A DNA stretch of 64,000 bases. Source: Amycolatopsis sacchari (GTDB lineage Bacteria; Actinomycetota; Actinomycetes; Mycobacteriales; Pseudonocardiaceae). Position numbers and translations under genes: made by a program. Shown here piece by piece: positions 16,407-24,620 of the stretch. The notes beneath the pieces are model-generated. The model saw only the letters and a program-made list of their open reading frames with translations, had not been told where the DNA came from and ran no database searches. The stretch covers positions 124,001 to 188,000 of the forward strand of contig NZ_FORP01000011.1 of NCBI RefSeq assembly GCF_900114035.1. The letters are read 5' to 3'. Position 1 is the stretch's first letter, and each line of letters opens with the position of its first letter.

Positions 16407-17348
16407 TCACCGCGCGGTGGCGTCCGCGACGTCCGCCACGTCGAGCGGGATGACCGGCAGCGGGCCCGCCAGGTCGGCCGGTGCCGCGGGGGCGTAGGCG
16501 AAGTTCTTCGCCCTCGCGCCGCCGTCCACGACGAGGTCGCAGCCGGTGATCAGGCGCGCGTAGTCCGAGCACAGCCACGCCACGCAGTGCCCGATGTCCG
16601 TCGGCGTGCCGGTCGTGCCCATCGGCACCAGCGGCATGCGATCACCGCTCCACCGCGACGGGCGGCGCCACGGTTCGTCGCCCGTGGGGCCGCCCAGTCC
16701 GTTGCTGCGCGGGCGATCCAACACGCCACCCGGCCCCTGCTCGGCGATCAGCTCCGGGTTGTCCGGCGTGGGCGCGGTCGGCGTGAAGCTGTTGACCCGG
16801 ATGCCGTACGGCGCGAGATCCATCGCCGCCGCACGCACGAAGTTGTTCACCCCGCCCTTGTGGAACGCGTACGCGATCACCCCGGCGCTGCCCGACCAGC
16901 CGTTCGACGACGAGATCGACACGATGGACCCGCGGATCCCGTGCTCGGCCATGTACCGGCCGACGTGCTTGGTGTTGAGGAAATTGCCCATCGCCGCGAC
17001 CTGCACCGCGCGCGAGAAGAACTCCGGGCTCTCGTCGAGCACCCCGCGCCCGCCCAGCAGCGCCGCGTTGTTGACGAGGATGTCGATCCGGCCGAACTCC
17101 GCCACGACCCGGTCGAGGTAGGCCAGCACCTGCTGCTCGTCGGTCACGTCGCCGGGGATCGCGATCGCCGTGCCGCCGTTGCGTTCGATGCGCTCCACCG
17201 ACTTCTGCGCGGCGTCGGCGTCCAGGTCGTTGCACGCGACCTTCGCGCCGTACCGGGCCAGCGCGAGCGCGATGCCGCTGCCGATGTTCGGCCCGGCACC
17301 GGTGACGACGGCGACCTTGCCCTCCAGGGAAACTTCCACCACATCCAC
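16407..17348 (-). CDS. SDR family oxidoreductase
   Basis: A 313-aa short-chain dehydrogenase/reductase. The nucleotide loop T-G-A-G-P-N-I-G-S-G is at 16-25, N-N-A at 93-95, the catalytic serine in the S-S-S run near 146-148, and Tyr160 with Lys164 as Y-x-x-x-K. It is longer than the usual 250 aa because of an insertion around residues 185-230 rich in Gly/Pro/Arg, in the substrate-binding loop, plus a C-terminal tail. The start is GTG at 17348 or 17342, 3 bp from the response-regulator stop. It is the last gene of the nine-gene dehydrogenase/ABC operon. The substrate is unknown. Confidence 0.87.
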   Translation of the reverse strand: MDVVEVSLEGKVAVVTGAGPNIGSGIALALARYGAKVACNDLDADAAQKSVERIERNGGTAIAIPGDVTDEQQVLAYLDRVVAEFGRIDILVNNAALLGGRGVLDESPEFFSRAVQVAAMGNFLNTKHVGRYMAEHGIRGSIVSISSSNGWSGSAGVIAYAFHKGGVNNFVRAAAMDLAPYGIRVNSFTPTAPTPDNPELIAEQGPGGVLDRPRSNGLGGPTGDEPWRRPSRWSGDRMPLVPMGTTGTPTDIGHCVAWLCSDYARLITGCDLVVDGGARAKNFAYAPAAPADLAGPLPVIPLDVADVADATAR

Positions 17349-17351
17349 CTC

Positions 17352-18005
17352 TCAGTCGACGGCGTCCGGCAGCGGCACGAGCCCCTCCCGGATCGCCAGC
17401 AGTGCGGCCTGCGTCCGCGAGGACAGGCCGAGCTTGGCCAGGACGTTGCTGACGTGCGTGCGCGCCGTGCGCTCGCTGATCGTCAGCCGGTCCGCGATCT
17501 CCTGGTTCGAACAGCCTTCGGCGACGAGCTCGAGGATTTCGTTCTCCCGCGCGGTCAACGTCGCCGGCCCGGCGGCGGGCGCGCCGAACGTGCGGGCCAG
17601 CCCACGGGCCGCGAGCCCCGACAGCCACACCTCGCCCCGCACCGCCGCCCGCACCGCGGCGGCGACGTCCTCGGGGTCGGCGTCCTTGAGCACGTACCCC
17701 GACATGCCCGCCGCCAGCGCGGCCTGCACCCGCCCGCTCTCACCGAAGCTCGTCAACGCCACCACGGCGGGACCGGGGAACTCGCGGCGGATCCGTTCCG
17801 TCGTGGTGATCCCGTCCACCCCGGGCAGCATCAGGTCCATCAGGACGACGTCGGGCAGCACCGGCGCGGTCGCCAGCCAGCGCAGCGCACCCTCGCCGCT
17901 GCCCGCCTCGCCGACGACGTGGATGTCCGGGACCACCTCCAGGTAGGCGGTCAGCCCCCGGCGCACCACCGCGTGGTCGTCGACGAGCAGCACGCTGATC
18001 GCCAC
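17352..18005 (-). CDS. NarL/LuxR-type response regulator (no adjacent kinase)
   Basis: A 217-aa two-component response regulator. The receiver domain spans about 3-118, with the acidic pair in V-D-D-H, the phospho-acceptor Asp57 in V-L-M-D and Lys107 in V-L-K-D. The LuxR helix-turn-helix is about 150-205 (L-T-A-R-E-N-E-I-L and S-N-Q-E-I-A). The GTG at 18005 is chosen because it has GGGGGAG upstream and starts right at beta-strand 1. It sits 4 bp after the OppF-type ATPase gene inside the transport operon, with no histidine kinase next to it. It closely resembles the regulator at 25879-26547, so the kinase encoded there may phosphorylate both. Confidence 0.9.
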   Translation of the reverse strand: MAISVLLVDDHAVVRRGLTAYLEVVPDIHVVGEAGSGEGALRWLATAPVLPDVVLMDLMLPGVDGITTTERIRREFPGPAVVALTSFGESGRVQAALAAGMSGYVLKDADPEDVAAAVRAAVRGEVWLSGLAARGLARTFGAPAAGPATLTARENEILELVAEGCSNQEIADRLTISERTARTHVSNVLAKLGLSSRTQAALLAIREGLVPLPDAVD

Positions 18006-18009
18006 CGCC

Positions 18010-18981
18010 TCACTCCCCCGGCATCGGGAAGTGGCAGGCGACGCTGTGCCCCGGCGCGAGTTCACGCAGCACGGGCGCTTCGGTGGCGCACCGGTCCTGC
18101 GCGAACGGGCAGCGCGTGTGGAACCGGCAGCCGCTCGGCGGGGAGATCGGCGACGGCGGTTCTCCTTCCAGCGTAACCGGTTTCTTCCCGCGCGCCCCGG
18201 GGTCCAGCTTCGGGATCGACGCCAGCAGCGCGACGGTGTAGGGGTGCATCGGCGCCCGGTACAGCCCCTCCGCCGGGCCGATCTCGCACAGCTGGCCGAG
18301 GTGCATCACCGCCACGCGGTCGCTGACCTGCTTGACCAGCGCCAGGTCGTGGGAGATGAACAGGTACGACAGCCCCAGCTCGCGCCGCAGCTGCTCGAAC
18401 AGGTTCAGCACCTGCGCCTGGATCAGCACGTCCAAAGAGGACACCGCCTCGTCGCACACCACGAGGGCCGGGTCGAGCGCGATGGCGCGGGCGATCGCGA
18501 CGCGCTGGCACTGCCCGCCCGACAGTTCGTGCGGGCGGCGGCTCGCGAACGTGTCCGGGTTGAGCCCCACCAGGTCCAGCAGTTCCCGCACCCGCGCGTC
18601 GCGGTTGCCGACGCGGTACCCGACGAGCGGCTCCGCGACGATCTCCGACACCCGCCACCGCGGGTTGAGCGACGCGAACGGGTCCTGGAACACCATCTGC
18701 AGCTGCCGCCGCGCCTCGGTGAGGTCACGGCTGCGGCGGCGCATCAGGTCCTGCCCCTGGAAGTACACCTCACCCGACTTGGGCCGCGGCGCCTGCAGGA
18801 TCGAACGGGCCAAAGTGGACTTGCCCGAGCCGGTTTCCCCGACTATGCCGAGGGTTTCCCCGGCCTGCAGGTCGAACGACACGTCCGAGAGGGCGTGCAC
18901 CACGCCGCCCTTGACCCCGCCGCGGCCGCGGGCGGTGAACTCCTGCACGACGTTGCGGACGCTGAGCAGCGGCGTGGTCAT
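18010..18981 (-). CDS. Oligopeptide-type ABC transporter ATPase (DppF/OppF-like)
   Basis: A 323-aa ABC ATPase. Walker A is G-E-T-G-S-G-K-S at about residues 46-53, the ABC signature is L-S-G-G-Q, and a Walker B segment reads L-V-V-C-D-E-A. The C-terminal oligopeptide/dipeptide transporter domain (oligo_HPY) carries the cysteine cluster C-R-F-H-T-R-C-P. The ATG overlaps the preceding ATPase stop as ATGA. It pairs with the DppD-like ATPase to drive the two permeases encoded upstream. Opp/Dpp-type systems import peptides, nickel chelates, sugars or opines, so the ligand is not fixed by family. Confidence 0.92.
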   Translation of the reverse strand: MTTPLLSVRNVVQEFTARGRGGVKGGVVHALSDVSFDLQAGETLGIVGETGSGKSTLARSILQAPRPKSGEVYFQGQDLMRRRSRDLTEARRQLQMVFQDPFASLNPRWRVSEIVAEPLVGYRVGNRDARVRELLDLVGLNPDTFASRRPHELSGGQCQRVAIARAIALDPALVVCDEAVSSLDVLIQAQVLNLFEQLRRELGLSYLFISHDLALVKQVSDRVAVMHLGQLCEIGPAEGLYRAPMHPYTVALLASIPKLDPGARGKKPVTLEGEPPSPISPPSGCRFHTRCPFAQDRCATEAPVLRELAPGHSVACHFPMPGE

Positions 18982-20003
18982 GACGGTTCTCCACAGGGGT
19001 GCCAGCAGGCCCACCAGTGGCCCGGCTCGTGTTCGGTGAACGGCGGGACCTCCGTGCGGCACTCGTCGGTCGCCCGCGCGCACCGCGGCGCGAACGGGCA
19101 GCCCGGCGGGAGCCGCGTCAGGTCGGGCGGCTGGCCCGGCGTGACGGGGAGTTCCGCGTGCGGCGGTCGTTCCAGGCGGGGGATCGCCGCCATCAGCGCC
19201 TCGGTGTAGGGCATCCGGACGCGGGAGAACAGCGTGCTCGCGGGCGCGTACTCGACGGCCCGCCCCGCGTACATGACCACCACGTCGTCGGCGTAGCTGG
19301 CGGCGAGGCCGAGGTCGTGGCTGATCAGCACGATCGCGGTGCCGAGCCTGCGCTGCAGTTCCAGCAGCAGCTCCATGATCTGCGCCTGCGTCGTCACGTC
19401 GAGCGCGGTGGTCGCCTCGTCCGCGATGAGCAGCTTGGGGTCCGCCGCGAGCGCGATCGCGATCATCACGCGCTGCCGCATGCCACCGGAGAGCTGGTGC
19501 GGGTACTCGTGGAAACGCCGCTCCGCCGCGGGAAGCCGGACGAGCTGCAGCAGCTCGACGGCCCGCGCGTGCGCCGCCTTGCGGTCGATCTTCGCGTGTG
19601 CCCGCACGGCTTCGGTGATCTGCGTGCCGATGCGCATCGTCGGGTTCAGCGAGCGGGCCGGGTCCTGGAACACCATCGCGATGTCGGCGCCCCGCAGGCC
19701 GCGCAGCTGTTTCTCCGACCGGCCCACCAGCTCCTTCCCGGCGAAGCGGGCCGAGCCGGTCACCTTCGCCGTCGGCGGCAGCAGGCCCATGAGCGCCCGC
19801 GAGCTGACGCTCTTGCCCGAGCCGGACTCGCCGATGATGGCGAGCGTGCGGCCGGCGGAGAGCCGGTACGACAACCCGTTGACGGCGTTGACCCGCCGCC
19901 CCTTCGTGTCGAAGCGCACCCGCAGGTCGGTGACCTCCAGCAGCGGGCCGGGCGGGTCGGGAACGGACACGGCCGCGGGCTGCGCGGCTTCTTCGATACT
20001 CAT
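18978..20003 (-). CDS. Oligopeptide-type ABC transporter ATPase (DppD/OppD-like)
   Basis: A 341-aa ABC ATPase. Walker A is G-E-S-G-S-G-K-S, the signature L-S-G-G-M-R-Q-R, and Walker B L-L-I-A-D-E-A. The oligo_HPY C-terminal cysteines (C-P-F-A-P-R-C) are present. The ATG at 20003 overlaps the OppC-type permease stop (ATGA) and follows GGAGTGG. It is the first of two ATPases of the importer; the heterodimer is the family norm. All five transporter genes lie in one strand and overlap or nearly overlap, consistent with stoichiometric expression. Confidence 0.92.
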   Translation of the reverse strand: MSIEEAAQPAAVSVPDPPGPLLEVTDLRVRFDTKGRRVNAVNGLSYRLSAGRTLAIIGESGSGKSVSSRALMGLLPPTAKVTGSARFAGKELVGRSEKQLRGLRGADIAMVFQDPARSLNPTMRIGTQITEAVRAHAKIDRKAAHARAVELLQLVRLPAAERRFHEYPHQLSGGMRQRVMIAIALAADPKLLIADEATTALDVTTQAQIMELLLELQRRLGTAIVLISHDLGLAASYADDVVVMYAGRAVEYAPASTLFSRVRMPYTEALMAAIPRLERPPHAELPVTPGQPPDLTRLPPGCPFAPRCARATDECRTEVPPFTEHEPGHWWACWHPCGEPS

Positions 20004-20878
20004 CGGCCACTCCAGCGGGAGCGCAGCGTCTCGCCCAGCAGGTTGAACGCCAGCACGGTCAGGAAGAGCATCAGGCACGGCCAGACCACGAGCATCGGCG
20101 TCGCCGACAGGCTCTGCTGGCCCTGCGAGATCATGTTGCCCCAGCTCGGGGCGGGCGGCGGGATGCCGAGCCCGAGGAAGCTCAGCGCGCCCTCGATGAC
20201 GATCACGATGCCCATGCCGAGCATCGAGAACGTCACCAGCTGCGGCAGGATGTTCGGCGCGATGTGCTTGAACAGCATGCGCCACGTCCTCGTGCCGCAC
20301 AGGTCCGCGGCCACCATGAACGGCTGTTCGCGCAGGCGCAGCGTCGCCGCGCGGGAGATCCGCGCGAACGCGGGCACCGAGAAGAACGCCAGCGCGAAGA
20401 TCGTGTTGAGCTGGCTCGGGCCGAGGCTCTGCGCGACGGCCAGCGTCAGCACGAGCGACGGGAACGCGATCAGCACGTCCAGCACCCGCATGATGATCGC
20501 GTCCAGCACGCCGCCCGCGTAAGCGCTCACCGCACCGAGCGTGCCGCCGATGAGCAGGCCCAGCACGTTCACCGAGACACCGACGATCAGCGACGAGCGG
20601 CCGCCGTAGAGCAGGCGCGCCCACACGTCGTTGCCGTTGGGGTCGGTGCCGAGCAGGTGCCCCGGCGAGAACGACGGCAGGTTGGACGACAGCACGTCCC
20701 CGCCGATCGGGTCGGGCACCGGGCCGACGAGCGGCCACACGAAGCACGCGCCGACGACCAGCACCAGCAGCGCGATCGGCACGACGAGCTCGAGCTGGCG
20801 CAGCCAGCCGCGGCCCCGGCCCAGTCCGGTGTCCTCGGCCAGCAGCACGGCCGAGGCGCTCGCGTCAACCATTGCCAT
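20000..20878 (-). CDS. ABC transporter permease (DppC/OppC-like)
   Basis: A 292-aa inner-membrane permease of the BPD_transp_1 family. An N-terminal hydrophobic helix precedes a conserved H-L-L-G-T-D-P-N-G-N-D-V segment typical of OppC N-domains. Several transmembrane helices follow. The EAA-like loop lies in the A-D-L-C-G-T-R segment before F-K-H-I-A-P-N, the coupling site to the ATPase. It starts with M-A-M-V, overlapping the OppB-like gene by 14 bp. Together with the neighbouring permease it forms the channel of the importer. Confidence 0.92.
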   Translation of the reverse strand: MAMVDASASAVLLAEDTGLGRGRGWLRQLELVVPIALLVLVVGACFVWPLVGPVPDPIGGDVLSSNLPSFSPGHLLGTDPNGNDVWARLLYGGRSSLIVGVSVNVLGLLIGGTLGAVSAYAGGVLDAIIMRVLDVLIAFPSLVLTLAVAQSLGPSQLNTIFALAFFSVPAFARISRAATLRLREQPFMVAADLCGTRTWRMLFKHIAPNILPQLVTFSMLGMGIVIVIEGALSFLGLGIPPPAPSWGNMISQGQQSLSATPMLVVWPCLMLFLTVLAFNLLGETLRSRWSGR

Positions 20879-21875
20879 AGCGGATCCTCGGGTCGAGTAC
20901 GGCGTAGAGCAGGTCGGTGATCAGGTTGGCCAGCACCGCGACGATCGCGAACACCACGACGCACGCCTGCACGACCGGGTAGTCGCGGGTGTTGATCGCC
21001 TGCAGCAGCAGCTGCCCGATGCCCGGCAGCGCGAAGATCTGCTCGATGATCACGGTCGCGCCGATCAGCGTGCCGAGGTTGAGGCCCACGACGGTGAGCA
21101 GGCCGAAGGAGGAGTTGCGGAAGGCGTGCCGCAGCAGCACCTGCCACGGCCCGATCCCCTTGGCCCGCGCGGTGGTGATGTAGTCCTCGCCCTGCAGCTG
21201 GTCCACCAGGTCGCCGCGGAGGAACCGGGTGTAGAAGCAGAACAGCGGGAACGCGATCGCCACCGCGGGCAGGAACAGCGAGCGCAGGTTCTCCCCCAGC
21301 CCGTCGCTGATGGGCACGAACCCGATGGCCGGGAACACCGCCAGCTGCACCGCGAACACCAGCACCAGCAGCAGCGCGAACACGTAGTTCGCCACCGACA
21401 GCCCGGTGATGCTCACCAGCATGCTCACGCGGTCCAGCAGCTTGTTGGGCCGGTAGGCGGCCAGCAGCGCGACCGGGATCGCCAGCCCGAGCGAGACCAC
21501 GAAGGCGAGCCCGACCAGTTCGGCGCTCACGCCCAGCCGCGAGGTCAGCTCCCCCGACACCGACTGCCCGCTGACGAGCGAGTTGCCGAAGTCGCCGTGG
21601 ACCGCGCCCGCCAGCCAGTTCAGGTACCGCTCGACGGCGGGCTGGTCGAGGCCCATCTGGTGGTTCAGCGCGTCGATCTGCTCCTGCGTCGCCTCCGGAC
21701 CGAGCAGCAGCTGCGCCGCGTTGCCCGGGATCAGGCTCAGCACCAGGAAGGTCAGGATGCTGACGCCGAGCACGATCGGGATCGCGGTCAGCAGCCGCCG
21801 GACGACGAGCCGCAGGCTCGGCGAGCGCAGGACGTGGGTCAGCGTGCTCGGTGCACGCGCCTCGACCGCGGTCAT
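20865..21875 (-). CDS. ABC transporter permease (DppB/OppB-like)
   Basis: A 336-aa integral membrane protein. It has the OppB layout: the first transmembrane helix, a large extracytoplasmic loop (G-N-A-A-Q-L-L-L-G-P to N-S-L-V-S-G), then the transport domain with an EAA-like loop (Y-I-T-T-A-R-A-K-G) followed by R-H-A-F-R-N. The ATG at 21875 follows GGAGGAG and overlaps the binding-protein stop (ATGA). The open frame continues much further upstream but only as a shadow of the binding-protein gene. Partner of the DppC-like permease. Confidence 0.92.
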   Translation of the reverse strand: MTAVEARAPSTLTHVLRSPSLRLVVRRLLTAIPIVLGVSILTFLVLSLIPGNAAQLLLGPEATQEQIDALNHQMGLDQPAVERYLNWLAGAVHGDFGNSLVSGQSVSGELTSRLGVSAELVGLAFVVSLGLAIPVALLAAYRPNKLLDRVSMLVSITGLSVANYVFALLLVLVFAVQLAVFPAIGFVPISDGLGENLRSLFLPAVAIAFPLFCFYTRFLRGDLVDQLQGEDYITTARAKGIGPWQVLLRHAFRNSSFGLLTVVGLNLGTLIGATVIIEQIFALPGIGQLLLQAINTRDYPVVQACVVVFAIVAVLANLITDLLYAVLDPRIRYGNG

Positions 21876-23476
21876 GAGCTCCTCCAGACGCTGTCCCACT
21901 GGATGCCGTTGTTGACCACCAGTGGCGGGATCTTCGTGGTGAGGCCGGGGCCGTGCACGCCGCGGGCGGCGAGGTTGGCGCGGGCGTCGGCCAGCAGGAA
22001 CGGGGCGTAGGCCTTGTCGCTCATGAGCTTGCCCGCCTGCTGGTACAGCGCGTCGCGCTGCGCCGGGTCGGTGACGGCCTCGGCCTGGTTGAGCAACGAG
22101 TCCAGCTGCGGGTCGTCGACGCCGCTGAACGGGCGGTTCGACAGGAACCGGAAGCCGACACCGGTACCGGCCGCGGGGTCCCACGCGCCGGAGGTCGCCA
22201 GCTGGATCTGCCACTGGCCCGAGTTGTAGCGCTGGATCTGCGCGTTCAGCTCGTCGGTGTGCATCGTGACGGTGATGCCGGCGGCCTCCCACTGGCTCTT
22301 CAGCGCGGTGATCACCTGCTCGGCGACGTAGCTCTTGAGCGTGGCCAGGTCCACCGTGAGCCCGCCCAGCTGCGTCACCAGTTCCTTGGCCTTGGCCAGG
22401 TCGTAGGTGCGGTAGCCGGGCACGGTGTCGTGGTGGAACAGGCCGCCGGGCGCGGTGAACATCTGCGAGGCCGGGTAGAGGTCCTTGAACAGGCCCTTGC
22501 GGATGGCCGCCACGTCCGTCGCGTAGTAGATCGCCTCGCGGGCGCGCTGGTCGTTGAACGGCGCTGCCTTGGTGTTGAGCTGGATGACGTAGGGCGAGGT
22601 CGCGGGCTGGACCGTGAGCGTGACCCGCTTGTCGGCCTGCGCCTGCTCGATCAGCGGCGTGGTGACCATGCCCTCGTAGGCCTGCGCCTGCCCGGCCTGC
22701 ACCGCCTGGTACGCGGCCTGGTCCCCGCCGATCGACTTGAAGATCAGCTTGTCGAGGTAGGGCTGGCCCGGCTTGTAGTAGTTCTCGTTGCGGGTCAACC
22801 GGAGCTCGGAGCTGAGCACGTTGTTCTCGACCTTGAACGGCCCGGCCCCGACCGGCGTCACGCGGAACTTGTCCTGCCCGAGCTGCTGCAGCGCGGTGGG
22901 CGAGGCGATCCAGTTCGCGTTCGACACCAGCATCGCGTTGATCACCGGCGCGTAGGGCCGGGTGAACTTCAGCACGACGGTGTTGCCCTCGGTGGTGATG
23001 CCGTTGTCGGCGAGCGGCCACTTCGGCGCACACGTGCAGGTGGACTTGATGTCGCGGGTGAAGTTGAACGCGACGGCTTCGGCGTCGAACGGCGTGCCGT
23101 CGCTGAACTTCACGCCGTCGCGGATGGTGATCCGCACCGTCCTGCCGTCGGGGCTGACGTCGTAGCCGCTGGCCAGATCGGGTTCGACGCGCGCGTTGCT
23201 GCCGTCCTCATCGGCCGACAGGCGGAAGAGCCCGCCGTAGATGGCGGTCATGAGGCTGAGGTTCGCGGCTCCGGTGGTGTTGGTCGCGGGGTCGAGGCCG
23301 CTCGGCCACCCGCCCGCGAAACTCGCGAGCTCGAGCACGGTGAGCGTGCCACCGCGCTGGGGCGGTCCGGCGGCCGCGTTCCCGTCGCCCGCCCCGCCCG
23401 CGCCGCCGCAGGCGGTGGCCAGCACGGCCACCGCCACCAGCGCGAGCACCCTGGCTGTCCTGGTCTTGAAGTCCAC
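21872..23476 (-). CDS. ABC transporter substrate-binding lipoprotein, family 5
   Basis: A 534-aa SBP_bac_5 lipoprotein. The signal peptide ends in a lipobox with the lipidated Cys at 23 (A-T-A-C-G-G). The K-F-S-D-G-T-P motif and the C-terminal P-P-L-V-V-N-N-G segment match the family and the orphan homologue at 9171-10775. It is the first transport gene of the nine-gene operon and feeds the overlapping OppB/C/D/F-like genes. It follows two NDMA-type alcohol dehydrogenases after 10 bp, so the ligand may be, or yield, an alcohol processed by them. A leading hypothesis is a small peptide or amide-linked compound; the family does not decide it. Confidence 0.92.
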   Translation of the reverse strand: MDFKTRTARVLALVAVAVLATACGGAGGAGDGNAAAGPPQRGGTLTVLELASFAGGWPSGLDPATNTTGAANLSLMTAIYGGLFRLSADEDGSNARVEPDLASGYDVSPDGRTVRITIRDGVKFSDGTPFDAEAVAFNFTRDIKSTCTCAPKWPLADNGITTEGNTVVLKFTRPYAPVINAMLVSNANWIASPTALQQLGQDKFRVTPVGAGPFKVENNVLSSELRLTRNENYYKPGQPYLDKLIFKSIGGDQAAYQAVQAGQAQAYEGMVTTPLIEQAQADKRVTLTVQPATSPYVIQLNTKAAPFNDQRAREAIYYATDVAAIRKGLFKDLYPASQMFTAPGGLFHHDTVPGYRTYDLAKAKELVTQLGGLTVDLATLKSYVAEQVITALKSQWEAAGITVTMHTDELNAQIQRYNSGQWQIQLATSGAWDPAAGTGVGFRFLSNRPFSGVDDPQLDSLLNQAEAVTDPAQRDALYQQAGKLMSDKAYAPFLLADARANLAARGVHGPGLTTKIPPLVVNNGIQWDSVWRSS

Positions 23477-23486
23477 AGTGGATTCC

Positions 23487-24605
23487 CTAGTGCTCGTGGA
23501 TGATCACGCCGCGGATGTTCTTGCCGTCCAGCATGTCCTGGTAACCCTGGTTGACCTCGTCCAGCTTGTACTTGCGGGTGACCAGCTCGTCGAGCTTGAG
23601 GTCGCCCGAGCGGTACAGGCCGAGCAGGCGCGGCACGTCGTAGAGCGGGTTGCTGTCGCCGAAGAGAGCGCCGCGGATCTGCCGCTGGTAGCCGATCAGC
23701 ATGCCGCCGGGGAAGTGGACCGCCTTCTCGCCGAGCTTCCCCACGGCCGTGATCGTGACCTTGCCGGTCTTGCCGGTGACCGCGATCGCGGAGTTGACGA
23801 TCTCCTCGGTGAGCACACCCGGCGTGCAGATGGCGTGGTCGGCCAGCTGACCCCACGTGGTCTCGACCACGAAGTCGTGTGCCTCCTTGGCGTCGGCGAA
23901 CGTGTGGGTCGCCCCGAACACCTTCGCCATGTCCCGCTTGAACTCCACCGGGTCCACCACGACGACGTTCTTCGCCCCGGCGTACCGCGCGCCCTGCACG
24001 GCGTTGCTGCCCACACCGCCCGCCCCGTAGATCACCACGGTCTGCCCGGCGCGGACTCCCGCGGCGTACACGGCCGAGCCCCAGCCGGTCGGTACGCCAC
24101 AGCCGACGAGCGCGGCGATCTCGAACGGGATGTCGTCGGCCAGCGGGATGCACGCCCACTCGGAAACCACGGCGTACTGCGAAAAAGTGCCCAGCGTGCA
24201 GAAGCCGCCGAGGTCCTCGCCGTCGAGGTGGAAGCGGAACGTGCCGTCGAGGAACATGCCCGTGGAGGCGTTGAGCCCCTTCTCGCACATGTTCTGGTGC
24301 CCGGTCGAGCAGGGGCGGCACGCCCCGCACGCCGGGATGTAGGAGCACACGATCCGGTCGCCGGGCTTGACCCGCCGCACGTGCGGGCCGACCGACTCGA
24401 CGATGCCGGCGCCCTCGTGCCCGCCGACGACGGGCAGCCGCACCGGCGCGTCGCCGCGGGTGATGTGGTCGTCGGAGTGGCACATCCCCGCCGCGTGGAA
24501 CCTGACCCTGACCTCGTGCGCCTTCGGCTCGTCGAGCTGCAGGTCGACGATCTCCCAGGGGGTGTGCGCCTTGCGGGTGATCGCGGCGCGCGTCGTGATC
24601 GGCAT
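23487..24605 (-). CDS. NDMA-dependent (mycofactocin-type) alcohol dehydrogenase, copy 1
   Basis: A 372-aa zinc-dependent MDR enzyme resembling the NDMA-dependent methanol/alcohol dehydrogenase subfamily. Catalytic ligands: Cys42 (M-C-H-S-D-D), His63-Glu64. Structural zinc: Cys93, Cys96, Cys99, Cys107. The nucleotide loop is G-A-G-G-V-G-S-N-A-V-Q-G-A-R. Enzymes of this group keep NAD(H) bound and pass electrons to mycofactocin or, in vitro, to NDMA. It is the second of two tandem homologous genes (15-bp gap) at the head of the transport operon. A 111-bp stretch is almost identical between them. The substrate alcohol is unknown. Confidence 0.88.
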   Translation of the reverse strand: MPITTRAAITRKAHTPWEIVDLQLDEPKAHEVRVRFHAAGMCHSDDHITRGDAPVRLPVVGGHEGAGIVESVGPHVRRVKPGDRIVCSYIPACGACRPCSTGHQNMCEKGLNASTGMFLDGTFRFHLDGEDLGGFCTLGTFSQYAVVSEWACIPLADDIPFEIAALVGCGVPTGWGSAVYAAGVRAGQTVVIYGAGGVGSNAVQGARYAGAKNVVVVDPVEFKRDMAKVFGATHTFADAKEAHDFVVETTWGQLADHAICTPGVLTEEIVNSAIAVTGKTGKVTITAVGKLGEKAVHFPGGMLIGYQRQIRGALFGDSNPLYDVPRLLGLYRSGDLKLDELVTRKYKLDEVNQGYQDMLDGKNIRGVIIHEH

Positions 24606-24620
24606 GTCTGGGAACCCCTT

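Noticed and set aside
16396-16430. Palindrome CACCGCGCGGTG between quinone oxidoreductase and SDR genes
   Set aside because: Short, lies at the SDR stop, and GC-only palindromes of this size are common in this DNA; not strong enough to call a terminator.
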